Positions 22,742 to 51,563 of a stretch of 64,000 bases of DNA are shown here, in pieces. Position 1 is the stretch's first letter. The number at the start of each line of letters is the position of its first letter. Made by a program: the position numbers and the translations under genes. The notes beneath the pieces were generated by a model. The model ran no database searches and had not been told where the DNA came from. It was given only the letters and a program-made list of their open reading frames with translations. This DNA comes from Mactromeris polynyma (Eukaryota > Mollusca > Bivalvia > Venerida > Mactridae): the NCBI GenBank assembly GCA_032209605.1, contig JASFXZ010000001.1:21160256-21224255 (forward strand), read 5' to 3'.

Positions 22742-24124
22742 ACAAGTCTTAACAAATACGTTAAATTGCGTTTTATTGTCAGAAATTGTTTAAACGGTCA
22801 ATATAACCCATTTTTGCACAAAACTGAAATGGTGCCAAATTTGACCCTTCGTGGCTGTAGTCCTTAGGCAACAAATGGCATTTTCGTTGTTGAATTAATT
22901 AATATAGTCTATGTTTGTCAGGAAACGAGATTTCTGACTTTATTACAGATTCCGAAGAAATTGAAGTAAATGATTTGAAATAATTATAGTAAAATTGATT
23001 TATCTGCTCTATAAAACAGGCAAAATAATGACAATGTCAGCATTGATGTCATATGATAATTGTTATGAGAGTTTCAGGAAGTTTGTAGACAAATTATTAC
23101 CACACTAAAACCATTGCGGATCATTCATTTGGCATTATCAGACAAAACCCTTGTTAGTGTTAGTAATATGATAGCTGTCAGGAAATAGCACTGACCTAGG
23201 TGTTCTAGAAAATCCTTGATATTCAAAGAAAAAAATTATTGATTCTCTGTGTAGAGATTTTTTTCAGTCCTGAAAAAGTAAATGTTAGTTTCAGGTTTTA
23301 TGCCCCAAAAAAATTAATAGGGTAGGTAGGTCAGAACATTTTTTTTAATTTTATTTTTTAAATTTTCAAACGAAAGTACATTAAACATATATTTAAATAA
23401 ATATATGTTAAAGGACAAATCCCCTTTCCCTTTTAACATGGATAATGTGTAATCAATGTGAATATAATGCTATATAGCTGGAATACTTATTAAGCATCTA
23501 ATTACTGGGCAGAAATATGAACCTAAAGAAAAATTCTAACAAAGAAATTTTACCCCCAAAAAAATTCTACCAAAAAGAAAAAAAATGTTAACACGCTAAA
23601 AATGTTCTAGGGTCGGGGCCAAAAATTAGGGTAGGTCAGGAAATCTGAAACAAACATTTTTTTATATCACGGAATGACAATGAAGAAATTGCTATGTCTA
23701 GAACAGAAACAGTAGATTCAAAAATTTTATTTAAATATTTAATGACGAAAAACAAATACAATAATATTACACTATCGCAAAACTATTATATTAAGTAACG
23801 ATAAATTACCGCCGAAATCGACATGTCAAGCAAAAAATAATACAACTGCTATTAAACACAATCACAAAATATATATACTGGTCAAAAGAGATAACCTGCC
23901 GTTTTGAATATTGAGATTTTGAGAAACATCACTACACTATGAAAATCATCAGAAGAAAAATTAAGTAGCTTTTTAAAAAGCTTTGTGAAATAGCCCTAGC
24001 GGGTCAGCACTTTTGACCAGTACAGATTGTGCCGTCATGGCTGGAATCATTTCATGCGTACGAGAGTAGGTCAACGAGTTGAATGGAACACTTCTTTTGT
24101 TACATCCCGACTGCTTGTAGCGTG

Positions 24125-24470
24125 AAACAGTATTTCTGTTACTGCCGACAGCATTTCTGTTACTGCCGACAGTATTTCTGTTACTGCTGACAGTATTTCT
24201 GTTACTAGTATTTCTGTTACTGCGGACAGTATTTCTGTTACTGCAGACATTATTTCTGATACTAGTATTTCTGTTACTGCCGACAGTATTTCTGTTACTG
24301 CTGACAGTATTTCTGTTACTGCTGACAGTATTTCTGTTACTGCTGACAGTATTTCTGTTACTAGTATTTCTGTTACTGCCGACAGTATTTCTGTTACTAG
24401 TATTTCTGTTACTGCCGACAGTATTTCTGTTACTAGTATTTCTGTTACTGCCAACAGTATTTCTGTTACC
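24125..24470. repeat. 21-bp minisatellite with 15-bp variants
   Basis: Repeats of ACAGTATTTCTGTTACTGCCG interleaved with the shorter ACTAGTATTTCTGTT. It creates a 147-codon open frame on the minus strand that is a repeat artefact. Confidence 0.92.
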
Positions 24471-24625
24471 TTGGGAGCGGGAGGTCGAAGGTTCGAATCC
24501 CGGTATGGGTCCATTCTGATATAGCCGGTTGGTGAGCCACCAGATAGTTAAATAATAGTTACCATGTGCCTACCTGCCTAGTGCCTGGCATTAAAGGATA
24601 GGAATAAGGAAGTAAATGGCTAGAG
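24465..24625 (+). mobile_element. tRNA-Ser/Leu-like SINE, 5' truncated
   Basis: Begins in CTTGGGAGCGGGAGGTCGAA, B box GGTTCGAATCCCGG, then AGCCGGTTGGTGAGCCACCA and CCTGGCATTAAAGGATAGGA as in the copy at 15527. Joined directly to the 21-bp minisatellite. Confidence 0.7.
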
Positions 24626-24864
24626 AACTCCAAATAGGATAAAGGGAAATAACTCATGAGATGCTACAGAAACACAGTTTGATTCCAGATGTTTGTATTA
24701 TGTTTTGGACATAGGGAGTTTTCTCCGCAGTTAAATGATTGGTCAAGATGATATTCACCCTACGGAAATAAAGTTATATGGCACAACGAGAGATACAAAA
24801 CAAATACATGTATTGAAAAATATGAAAACAATATGAACAAAAATATTTACATATGCAATTTCTA

Positions 24865-25087
24865 CATATGAGCGCCACTGTATGATTTCCAACCTCTTCT
24901 ATAAGTGACGTCATTTCAAGAAAACGCAACATGTGCTGTCACTGTTTGCAAGCAGTCACTTTCGTGTTCATATTGCCATATGGGCAAATATTACTTACTA
25001 TAAGTACATGGTGACGTCACATGTGACGTTTTCTGGAAATGACGTCACTTACAGAATAGGTTGGAAATCGTACAGCGGCGCTCATAT
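24865..25087. mobile_element. C-family MITE carrying TGACGTCA sites
   Basis: About 220-bp element with long TIRs: TATGAGCGCCACTGTA at the left and TACAGCGGCGCTCATA at the right, each followed inward by an AACCTCTTCT / AGAATAGGTT block and TGACGTCA. Three TGACGTCA (CRE) octamers occur in this copy. Confidence 0.8.
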
Positions 25088-25093
25088 ATATCG

Positions 25094-25353
25094 ATACTCC
25101 ACGCCATTAAAAACGCAACTAAAACGTGTCCACATCAACACGGCGACATTATACAGAAAGAATTATATTTTAATTCTCAAACATCATTTCCTAAACCTAA
25201 ATCAATTACATGTATGAGATACCAATACTAGGCCATAGTTTGATTTCTTCTTGATGAATGATTTACACATTTGTAATAATAAAACGTGTTGAACATTTGG
25301 AACAAAATGAAGGCCAAGTTAAATAGTTGCGTTTTTAATGGCGTTAAGTATAT
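25094..25353 (-). mobile_element. D-family MITE, intact
   Basis: Best-preserved copy, about 260 bp, with near-perfect TIRs (ATACTCCACGCCATTAAAAA / TTTTTAATGGCGTTAAGTAT). It abuts the C-family element ending at 25087. Confidence 0.85.
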
Positions 25354-25618
25354 GAGGATCGCACTTGGACAACATTGAATATAATAGTAAAACCATGTAC
25401 ATCAACACATTCAGTAGGGAATGTTATTTTCACAACCTCAGAACTATGATCACTTTATCAACTACGTATGATATGGTATGTCATTCCTAATATTTTGAGA
25501 TTCATGGCAGTATATATACAAAAATATATTTTTAAGTCGGCTAGAATAAATGGTACCACCCAAAGGTGGTCAATAACAGCAGTTTGTTGCTCGGTGTCCA
25601 CAACATCATATATACGTG

Positions 25619-25765
25619 TACAATCGGACCTCGTTTATTTGACAACCTTCTATACAAATACTTGGTATAACCCGAAATAAATATCAGATCCGAAGATTAT
25701 TCTTTGAAATGGGTTATTCGAAACCATGTATTATTCGAACCAAAGGTCCACGATGAGATACTGAT
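25619..25765. mobile_element. B-family MITE, 3' end decayed
   Basis: TACAATCGGACCTCGTTTAT, then AAATGGGTTATTCGAAACCA as in the other B copies. The right end is not clear after about 25755. Confidence 0.65.
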
Positions 25766-25935
25766 CAGATCGGTGTGAACAAGTAACAGCAATAGCAGTA
25801 TTCCTGCTCTTACTGTTAACAGTACTTGCTGTAATACGAACTTATATCATAATTCTAGGCATGTATGTAATGTTTTCAGTGGAAACTTAATTACTTTAAC
25901 TCTAAATTATTTTTAGACTCATTCTTACAGTATCT

Positions 25936-26317
25936 TTAAAGGTATGGGGTCTTATTCTATGTCAAAATATGCTAAATAATAATTTTGAGAAAATGGAACT
26001 ATAATGCCTTCATACAGAAGTACTCTGAAACATTGCATCATAACTTTTCTGAAAAGTTTCCTTGAACTGCAAAACACGAGTCTGATACAGGTATTTTCTC
26101 TACTAGTGCTAACTTTGGGCGTAGGTCAGGATAGACAAGACCCATACTGGACACGTGTATATGGACACGTGTATATGGACACGTGTATATGTGTTGTTTG
26201 GGAAACATGTGAGAAAATGCAGAGTTGTAGAGTAAGTACATCTGTATTCAGCAAGGCAATTGTCATCAATTTTCTCATATTTATGACTAAACATATTCTG
26301 TAAAAAAAAACCTTTAA
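25936..26317. mobile_element. G-family MITE with TTAA ends
   Basis: TTAAAGGTATGGGGTCTTAT at the left, AACCTTTAA at the right. TTAA at both ends and AGGTA/TACCT-type TIRs resemble piggyBac-type insertion. A 14-bp tandem (GGACACGTGTATAT, three copies at 26149-26190) lies inside. Confidence 0.6.
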
Positions 26318-27511
26318 AGTCGCGACCTCTATATATAAGTTACTTATGTAATGTATGCGAACGCTCACAATTGTACATCAAGCGTGTTGATATTAAAATA
26401 TATTATAGAATGTTATATTATAGAATGTTATTGACACTTTCATTAATAATTTACCAAGCTCAACATCGTTAGAGTGTATTATATACTGAATCTATCGAAA
26501 TAGTATGCGATACTAACAGTAGAAGTCACATCATGAAATGCTCCTATCTCACACCTTTGCTATTTAATTGCAGGCACTGCTATAGGCTAATGAGAGCTTT
26601 TTGAGAGTTTTTTGAGCGCATCTTAGGTTAAAACCTTGATATTGTTAAAAATGGGTGCTCTCATTTGGCGATTAACGATCTAATTTCTGTCAAATTTACA
26701 GGCTAAATTATTTAACAATACATGTATATCGAAGAACTGATATTAAGTTTATAATTGCGCATCTTGCGAGACAGATTTCTTTATGTTAATTATATATTAA
26801 TTGTGGCTTTTAGATAAAATAAATACGCGTTTCCAACAATGTGATTGGTCCGAACTATTTTTTTTCATTTTTCATCATACTACACCCACACGCATAACAC
26901 TGTCACGTGCCTTCGAAAAAGAATACTTGCAAGTGGCTAGACGGTACACGGTGTAGTGTGAAATAGTTTTTGGTTTGTGGTTTGAACCGAAAAAAATATG
27001 TCAATTGCGATCTATGTCAAAATTCGTTGTTGTGGTTTCCTTCCGAGCTGTTCGGCGGCAACGAGTGTAGTTTGATGATAAAATAATGGTGGGACGGTTC
27101 TCGAAAATCCGCCTCTGATCGCTTGTCAATTATCTCCGTTTGGAGACAATTAGTGTGACAGTTTTGCTTAATGTTTATACAACTGCCACTTGGTCTGAAT
27201 ATGTGATCTTTTACACTTCGTTGCAGAGGTGAACTGATTTTCATAACGACAGGCATAACACTGTCCCACACGGATTGACAAATCAGTCAACGTTCCACCG
27301 TTCTCCGAATCATGTCATGTGACCCCCTTAAATCACGTGATACGACCACATCTTCCTCGTACGATGTAAGCAGATCACACATATAATGGCCCCGAGCAAA
27401 AGGCTTGACGTAAGAGATCGTTGGTGACGGAGTTCATGCAACAAATGGAAACTCTGCCAATGTAGTTTTTTCGTAAACTGTACAAAAATAACTTAAGTTG
27501 TCTCATAGAAA
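26318..27511. other. Region downstream of the esterase gene
   Basis: Presumed 3' UTR and flank of the minus-strand esterase. No AATAAA (TTTATT on +) is evident close to the stop. Two ATAACACTGTC words (26896, 27255) and a TCACGTGA at about 27336 are the only features noted. Confidence 0.4.
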
Positions 27512-44424
<16,913 letters not shown>

Positions 44425-45729
44425 CTAGAAATAAGCAGGACGTATGATGTATTAAAACGGACATAGGATAATAAGTCTGCTTAAGCATTATGAATGAATG
44501 ATGTTTTACCATTACTCATGTCACGATAATATTACATGATTAGCATTGCTTTCTCGACCTCGGCATAACTGATATCGCAAAAAATAGGCCAATGTGTATT
44601 TCAAATTAAGATGAAAGAATATAATTTATGTTCACGTCAGTTGGACAATAGCAGTTTTGTCATTGGTATATTAACTTTGAATTTATCAATGAAATATTAA
44701 TGATATCGTACTAATGTATTCGTATAAGTTTCTCATTTATACTGTAGCCTTTTCAAGCTTTTAATTGCACCATTGCGTGCGGTAGTGTAGATAATTCGAC
44801 TTTATCTTTTCATTGACATGTTGAAAACAGCAGTGCATTGTAAATTTTTAACAGCATTTATAAATGCGTTCCGAAACATAAACTAAGTCTGCATTATGAA
44901 TCATGGTTTCTTTTTTTCAAATACAAAGGTGTACTTAGTGTTTATTTTTTAAAATTAAACTGGTTAGAAGAAACACGATGTAATTAAACGTATGTTCCTT
45001 CCATGATATCGGCCCGAAACATCAGTTTTGTTTTTTATTTACTAAGTATAAACATGTAGCTTTCATGTCAACGTTAAATTTACACGATCATTGAAATCGA
45101 AAATGATCAAACATGTATTTACAATATCATTCGTGACAGATAAATCAATTGCTATTTTAGTTTGGCTTTGTCAGGTTCATCAACATTTGTAAACAAATAA
45201 GACGACAGCGATAAAAGTACATGTAGTAGTCGTCTTTGCCTGGACCATGTTGACTAAAAATGATTACCGGTGGGTGAAGCATAAACACACAACTTTAGAT
45301 GAAAACAAACAATATATTTCGTGCCAATGTAAACAAAGAACGAACAATGAATTAGTTCAATATTTAATGATCCGTACATCTTTTGAGAGAAGTTATTCTG
45401 AGGTTTTTTCTCTCACAAAAGGTATTTAATTAAAGAATATATTCTAGGTTAGGTCTAAACTAATTATGCTGGATTTCTTGAGATACCAGTCTATTATCTT
45501 TAAATACATATTGGTCGGTAATTATGTTTAAGATTTTCCGTAAAATGCAAGATGGTACATGTATCACCAATAAGAACGGAGAGCCATGCTCGCAAAGCAG
45601 CCTTACCATTGGTCAATTTTAAGACCTGCTCAGAACCTACCAATCAGAAATGGACATTATACTTTCTGTTACGTATGGAATATTTAATTCTCTGTCATAA
45701 CAGATATTGGAAATAAACTTTTCTTAAGA

Positions 45730-45996
45730 AAAAATATCTTGAAAAAAGTAGGTCGGCGCAATTTGATGATTAAGCTTTGCTGTGCAACATAAAACATCCT
45801 TGTTGGTCACTCCAGATCCAAATGGATTTCGGTAAATTCACCGAAATTGTAACGTACCCCTTATCGAAAGGTTAACCAATCCGCGTCCAGGTAACAAACG
45901 CTGTTCGGTTTAAGAGAAATTGGTTAAGTGGTTAACGTGAGATTTGATTGGTTCACACAACACTGATATGCAAATAGCAAAGCCGTGTTAGTACAG
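45730..45996. repeat. F-family repeat
   Basis: AAAATATCTTGAAAAAAGT to AAAGCCGTGTTAGTACAG, reverse orientation like the copy at 32461. Confidence 0.7.
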
Positions 45997-46433
45997 CTGC
46001 GCCGAAAACCGGTTGTTAATCAAACAGAACATATTCACAATCAGTTTACGCAACAGACGCACGCTTGAATGGTGTGGCAATTATAGACATCGATGTACTA
46101 TTATTGTTAAACCGATGTTTACGTAACAGCGTCTCATATATGGATCGTCACGTTGTTTTCCACGAAAAATATTTAATTAATAATAATTAAATCAATACGG
46201 TTACGACCTAATTCTCTTCTGAAACCAATTTATTTCTCAGTTAAATGACTGGCGTGATTTACAGACGCTTGTTAATTGCTTAAAATTAATTTAAACATCT
46301 GTGATACATAGAAATGACATATTAAACAAGGTCTATTTATAAGTACTCGTGTAATATGTTTTTTGGAAACTTCTTCACAGCATTATAAATACATTTTTTA
46401 GTTCTCAATCGATTAATACGTTAGCAAGATAAA

Positions 46434-46660
46434 TACCGTAAACCTCACTTTAAGACCACCTCAATAATAGGACCAGACCACCTCAATAAAAGGACCAGAC
46501 CACCTCAATAATATGACCATCTTAAAATTAAGAACACGATTTGCAAGTCAATTTTCACAGTTTAACTCTTTATTCAACCTCAATATTAAGACCACCTCAA
46601 TAAGAAGACCATTTTTCAAGGGTCCCAAGGGTGGTCTTATTATCGAGGTTTTGTTGTATA
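46434..46660. mobile_element. A-family MITE
   Basis: TACCGTAAACCTCACTTTAA with a small duplication of the AGGACCAGACCACCTCAATA unit; right end GAGGTTTTGTTGTA. Confidence 0.8.
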
Positions 46661-48015
46661 TTTTAACTTAGGTATAACTTCTTGTCAAATCAGCAGAATG
46701 TCGACAATATTCTCCGATTATTATTAACAATATTATAACTACACCAATGTACTTGGATTTATTAATTAAAATGCAGACATTAGTGTCAGGCCGTACTGTG
46801 TCTTAATACTAGTACAAGAAAATATTTATTCAGTATTTCATATTTTTGCGAGTTTGTCAGTTTTAATGAAAAATGTCTAATTTCCAATTAACTGTGTAAA
46901 TATGTACACGATAGCGTTATTTGGTCAATAGAGTAATCAAATACACGTAAAATTAATTTATCTAAACGTTGCTATTGTAAAGAGTGTTAATTTTAGAATT
47001 CGTATATTAGAAGTCAATTAAAATTATAAATTAATTTATATTCATACATTATAAAAGCAATAACATACATTTATTTCATGATTGAGATTTTACAAATATA
47101 AAAATCAGGACAATACTAGAATAACAGACAGTCTTTTCAATTTATATTAAGTTTAGGTAGAGGCAAAACAAGATGTTTAAACAGCTTCGTATAGCAGTAT
47201 GACCGTTTTCAACAATTGCTATGCACAAACGATTTCAGTGTTGCAAAAACTCGGTTCCTAAAGCAAACAAACAATCGGGCAAAAAATGTCAAAATTTTGA
47301 TTAATTCGGATATTTGCATAAATATTAATCATCTCCTTTCCCCAGCGATCACGAACCACAACGGGAGCCTGACCCCAGCCATCTGTGTCAGATATTTCAG
47401 CGTGTGACTAGTCATCTCATTTCTAGATAAACATTTTCATAAACTATACTCGCAGCTTGATGTTTTGTGTAAAGGCGCATTCTCTCGGCAATACATTTTT
47501 ATTTTCGCCCTTAGCAGCAAGATATATGTTACCTTTTCTCACAAATCGACTGATATTGTATCAGTCTTGTACGACATGGAAATCGCACTATGATGCTTGA
47601 TACCCGGGTAGATGACGATGAAATTACTTCACAAAAATACAAAACGTACAACCAAGGTGTTAGAATTCCGATATCTTTAATCACCTTTCCTCGATGTACG
47701 ACATGCAAGGTAAGTATTCAAATTTAAGAGATTCACCCCAGTGTTTTTATAACGCTATCACTCAATACTTTACATAATGATCTATTTAAATTCAAAGAAT
47801 CTGTCACATAGGTGAACAATTAATTCGAATTCACGATTCAATAAAGTTGTATTTTATAATCGTGAAAGTAAATCTCGGTGAACATGTAGATTATGCAATG
47901 ACATACGAGCGCTCATCCAACAATCTTTCTTCTAGCTCAGTCCACTGCAAATCTGAATATTGTAGATTCGAACCCCGGGAGAGGCGTTTCTTATCTGTGA
48001 CAATTTGACTAAATG

Positions 48016-48256
48016 ATCGCCGCTGTACAAGTTCGAACATTCTTCTTTAAGTGACGTCATTTCCAGAAAACGTCACATGTGACGTCACCATGTACTGACA
48101 GTAAGCAATATTTGCCCAATGTGGCAATATGAAAACGAAGTGACCATATGGAGTGAATATTGTTTCCCGCTTGCAAATAATGACATCACATGTTGCGTTT
48201 TCTTGAAATGACGTCATTTACAGAAGAGGTTGTAAATCCGATAGCAGCGTTCAAAT
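48016..48256. mobile_element. C-family MITE
   Basis: Left end CGCCGCTGTACAAG, right end GATAGCAGCGTTCAAATA. Three TGACGTCA octamers. Immediately followed by a D-family element. Confidence 0.78.
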
Positions 48257-48569
48257 ATACTACACGCTATTAAAAAACGAAACTAAAATTGTCTGCGTCA
48301 ACACGGTGATATTATAAATAAATAATTATTTTTTAATTCTTAAACATAATTTCCTAAACTTAATCAATTGACCGTTCCTCTGATATTTGATTGTCATGCC
48401 GATTGGCCAATCAGATAACAGGATTTCGACATCCCCCCGGCAGCTCGCTTACCTTAGACAAACCTTAGACAAACAGGAAAGTATTACCGTGCGATAAAAA
48501 TTTAAGCTTTCAATATATTTCTGATAATGATAGCACTGTGGTTATGTTATATTATGTTAATATGTGACA

Positions 48570-48656
48570 ATGGTGAAATGGTGCAGCTACGGATTGTGTA
48601 ATTCGGAAAGCAGATATCCGGAGAGACTAGAAAAAATGAAATATTTCTATAGATGA
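48570..48656 (+). pseudogene. Truncated THAP-domain exon in a transposon
   Basis: Reads MVKWCSYGLCNSESRYPERL and a few more residues, then a stop at 48654. The Met-Val-Lys-x-Cys...Cys-Asn start is the first half of a THAP zinc-binding domain (C2CH), common in P-element-like and other DNA-transposon proteins. The second half (W, P, C...H ligands) is not visible. It lies inside a 2.9-kb insertion with several decay marks. Probably a dead transposon remnant rather than a host gene. Confidence 0.65.
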
Positions 48657-48706
48657 TTACACTGTTCAAGCCTTTTTTATCAGACTGTACGTTCAATAGG
48701 ATTTGA

Positions 48707-48927
48707 TTTATTTGTTTCATCGGGTTTAACGCCGTTTCTCAACGATATTTCAGTTATATACGGCGGCCGGTTGACCTAACCAGTTTTTCCTGGATTGAAT
48801 TCTAACCAGTACTAACTTACCCTTCCACAAGGAGCCGGCAACTTCTCCACATGTGGAGGAAAATCAACATTTTTGTCAAATTTTCATGGAAGGGTATGAC
48901 CTGCCGCGACCGGGAATCGAACCCAGA
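48707..48927 (-). mobile_element. 5'-truncated SINE with 14-bp TSD
   Basis: Same SINE family as 17394, minus strand, lacking the tRNA 5' half (starts at the B box). Flanked by TCAATAGGATTTGA at 48693-48706 and 48928-48941. Inserted into the THAP element. Confidence 0.92.
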
Positions 48928-49080
48928 TCAATAGGATTTGAGAATTCCTAATATTGTGTGTCACCTTAAGTGCATAATTTCACACTGTAGTATGTGTTAA
49001 TGCATTACATTGAATCAATTTTAAAATATATAATTAAGATATTGTAGACATTGTATATTGGTTTTACTGTCCATGTCATG

Positions 49081-49245
49081 TAAAATTCATGAAGGGGATT
49101 TTGTCCACCTTGTAAAATTCATGAAGGGGATTTTGTCCACCTTGTAAAATTCATGAAGGGGATTTTGTCCACCTTGTAAAATTCATGAAGGGGATTTTGT
49201 CCACCTTGTACAAAATGAGAGAAGGGGATTTTGTCCGGAGGGGAT
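49081..49245. repeat. 32-bp minisatellite in the THAP element
   Basis: Four copies of a unit with TAAAATTCATGAAGGGGATT and TTGTCCACCTTG, then two decayed GAAGGGGATTTTGTCC units. Confidence 0.92.
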
Positions 49246-51384
49246 TTTGTCCGTATACCATTGTATGTTAATACATTGAGAAAATAATATGTGACTTATC
49301 CCCCCATGACCCTCATTTTCTCAAAAATAAGGCCTCTGTTAAAATCTTCTCAGTCTAGAATTCGCTCAGCTTCCAGAAAAGCACATATACATATTGTTTA
49401 ACTGAACCTATAAATTGATTAGTGAATCAGACATTTTGAACAAAGAAAAATAACCATTACATTCCTTTCAGCTTGTTTAAATCCACTCATTACAAAAACG
49501 AAATCTAAGCTCCTTTATACATGTGAATTCTAAATATAACATATAGAATTAAAAGAATGTTGAATAAATGTTGCAGTTGTGTTAGCATCTAAGGCTAAAC
49601 ATAATTATTGTATTTTATCATATTTACTTTTTGGGGTACTGTGATTCATATAGAAACATGCCTCATTGATAAGAGTACTTTTTGCTTGGTATTGGTAATT
49701 TTATCTTTAAATAGCATCTTTACTGGGAGGGGCAGGCATTAGACGTTAATGAAAAGTATAGCCCTAAAAGAGCTAAATTCTTGCTTAACGGCATCTGAAC
49801 AAATACTTAGAAAGCGGTGAAGGTTTATTTCTCCAAACTAGCATTCTCATCTTCTGGTTTTAATAAGTTGCAATTTGTATAGATGTCTGATATCATCAAT
49901 ATATCTGCGTGTTGAATGAACATTATGTTATTTTGATAAACTACACTATTTGACTTTTACCAGCATTTAAGTATTTGGATATTTCATTTGCTTAGTGTGG
50001 ACATTACTTTATAAATTCGTTATAAAGAGACCTAGTCTGTATGACTAAAAATGCCCACAATCAATTATAACATCAATAAAAATTGAGATAAAAAACAAGT
50101 CTAGCCATAAACATACGAGTACATGCAGAAAAAAATCTTTTTATTTTTGTTAATACTAGTGAAAAGGTGAAAATACATGTGCAGGTGATTTACTGGTATT
50201 GGTTACTCACTGTTGAGTCTTTATTTCAAAAGTATATTTTACGAGTTTTTATGAGTTCTTCATTATTTATTTTCACTGGGGTTTACTGTTTATGTAAGGG
50301 CAGAAATGAGTAATATATCATGTTTAAACCCTGAATATCACGCCTATGTTGAATCAAGTTCTTAAATAACTAAACACATTTTCTAACATTCAACACAGGC
50401 CTGACCAATGGTCTTTTAAATAGTTAAAGTCTATAAAAATATTTGACACTTCTCAACTGTACTGAATATACAAATGTATGTGTTAGATGGTAACAGGAAA
50501 TACTGGGGCAGACAAAGAGAAATGCTGATTAGGGGTCTGGAGAAGATTGATATCTAGATAGTGCACACAGGGGACAATATTGTTTATTGCGTAATATCAT
50601 ATAATTTGTCCAAGCCAAAACTGGCCATGTTTCTTTAAGGCATAATTTCTGGAATTTTAAGAAATATGCGTTGAATGATTTATTGAAGATTTGAGAAATA
50701 ATTCTAATATTGTAATGTCTGTCCTAACACTAAATTATGTATTTAACAGACTATTTTGTCAATTTCAAAACAAAATATTAACCACATGGACTTTTAACAA
50801 AGTTTAATATATCCTTCCTTATAAAATATTTTTGATGTCAGATTATAATGACATCACACAATATCCTTATATTGTCCAAAAGATGTCAATTGTGCGCATA
50901 TTTTTGTCGCTGCAGTATAAGATATGTCCATCCTATGATGTCGATTTTTCTTGGATCATTTTTGGTCTGTCACCGACGGTTTGGAATACTACGTTCTTAT
51001 CAGGAAACCAGACAGGTGTAAAATTCAGAGTCAAAGTTTGATCACAAAAGATAATTCAACGCAAAATGGCTTGGAAGACACTCCAAACTTACACTACGTT
51101 TATTATTGTCGGTCGCCAGTTTGATATATGTATGTGGTTTTATGGCGCATCGACAGCTTCGGTCATTTAGCGCGCAAGGAATGTAAAAACATTGTCGCCA
51201 GTTTGAAAAGCGCTTGTCTAACGTAGTAACAACGAGCACCTGTTGGTAAGGTGGGCGCGGCTACAGTGCACCTGCGGAAGGGTCAATTATGAAATATGTA
51301 TACAAAATGAAGGTTAAGTGAAATAGTTGCGTTTTTAATGGCGTTAAGTATATGTTTCATCAAATGTCATTCGGTACGGCGGTG

Positions 51385-51480
51385 TAGAGGTAAAATATGG
51401 GTTTTAATTTCGCGTGAACACGCAAACACTTTCGCGGTGTTTTATTTGGCGTACTAGCGCGAAAGCGTTTGCGTATTCAC
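51385..51480. repeat. Decayed relative of the E-box TIR element
   Basis: TGTAGAGGTAAAATATGGG, then GCGTGAACACGCAAACACTT and similar GCG/AAACG units resemble the element at 28300-28544. No right TIR was recognised. Confidence 0.45.
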
Positions 51481-51515
51481 TGACACATATATGCTGACGA
51501 ACACATACCAATCTG

Positions 51516-51563
51516 TCAATGTCTTTTAGCTGGCTTATCGCAGTGGATTGTCCCCTTGAACAT
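51516..51563. repeat. Single partial copy of the 74-bp satellite unit
   Basis: CAATGTCTTTTAGCTGGCTT and ATCGCAGTGGATTGTCCCC match the satellite array at 59.4-59.8 kb. Confidence 0.75.

Larger units (their letters stand above)
20683..24124. other. Gene-free intergenic stretch
   Basis: Contains the F-family repeat at 21421 and a possible SINE at 22040. From about 23290 to 23660 there are two direct AGGGTAGGT...GGTCAG words around A-rich DNA. Nothing coding was recognised. Confidence 0.5.
44425..48015. other. Region where the missing esterase 5' exon might lie
   Basis: Searched on the minus strand for a GIPYA/PPxG block and signal peptide; none found. Holds one F and one A repeat. A plus-strand frame at 47590-47709 ends at a strong AAG|GTAAGT donor but has no recognisable content. 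Confidence 0.4.
48370..51282. mobile_element. 2.9-kb DNA element inserted in a MITE
   Basis: The D-family MITE is contiguous in the copies at 25094 and 32788 but split here. Its left part stops at TCAATT (48364-48369) and its right part resumes at TCAATT (51283-51288), giving a 5-6 bp direct repeat. The insert begins GACCGTTCC and ends near GGAAGGGTC, a short inverted match. It contains the THAP remnant, a truncated SINE (48707-48927) and a 32-bp minisatellite (49081 on). The rest, about 49.3-51.0 kb, shows no protein I recognise. Confidence 0.6.
48257..51352 (-). mobile_element. D-family MITE split by the THAP element
   Basis: Left end ATACTACACGCTATTAAAAA at 48257, right end GCGTTTTTAATGGCGTTAAG to 51352. 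The outer ends match the other D copies and only the centre is displaced by the insertion. It starts directly at the end of a C-family element. Confidence 0.75.

Noticed and set aside
24071..24514. 147-codon minus-strand ORF rich in VTEILSA
   Set aside because: It is the translation of a 21-bp minisatellite; no start context, domain or splice structure.
24933..25217. 94-codon ORF and similar ones at 28074, 56521 and 58106
   Set aside because: They recur because they are readings of the C-family MITE, not genes.
47340..47410. Minus-strand DGWGQAPVVVRDRWG segment considered as the esterase N-terminal exon
   Set aside because: Lacks a suitable donor and the GIPYA block; the alternative frame with a signal-like MAGVRLPLWFVIAG also has no donor.
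51042..51239. Short ORFs on both strands near the right end of the THAP element
   Set aside because: MAWKTLQTYTTF-type frame stops after 34 codons and matches no transposase I recognise.
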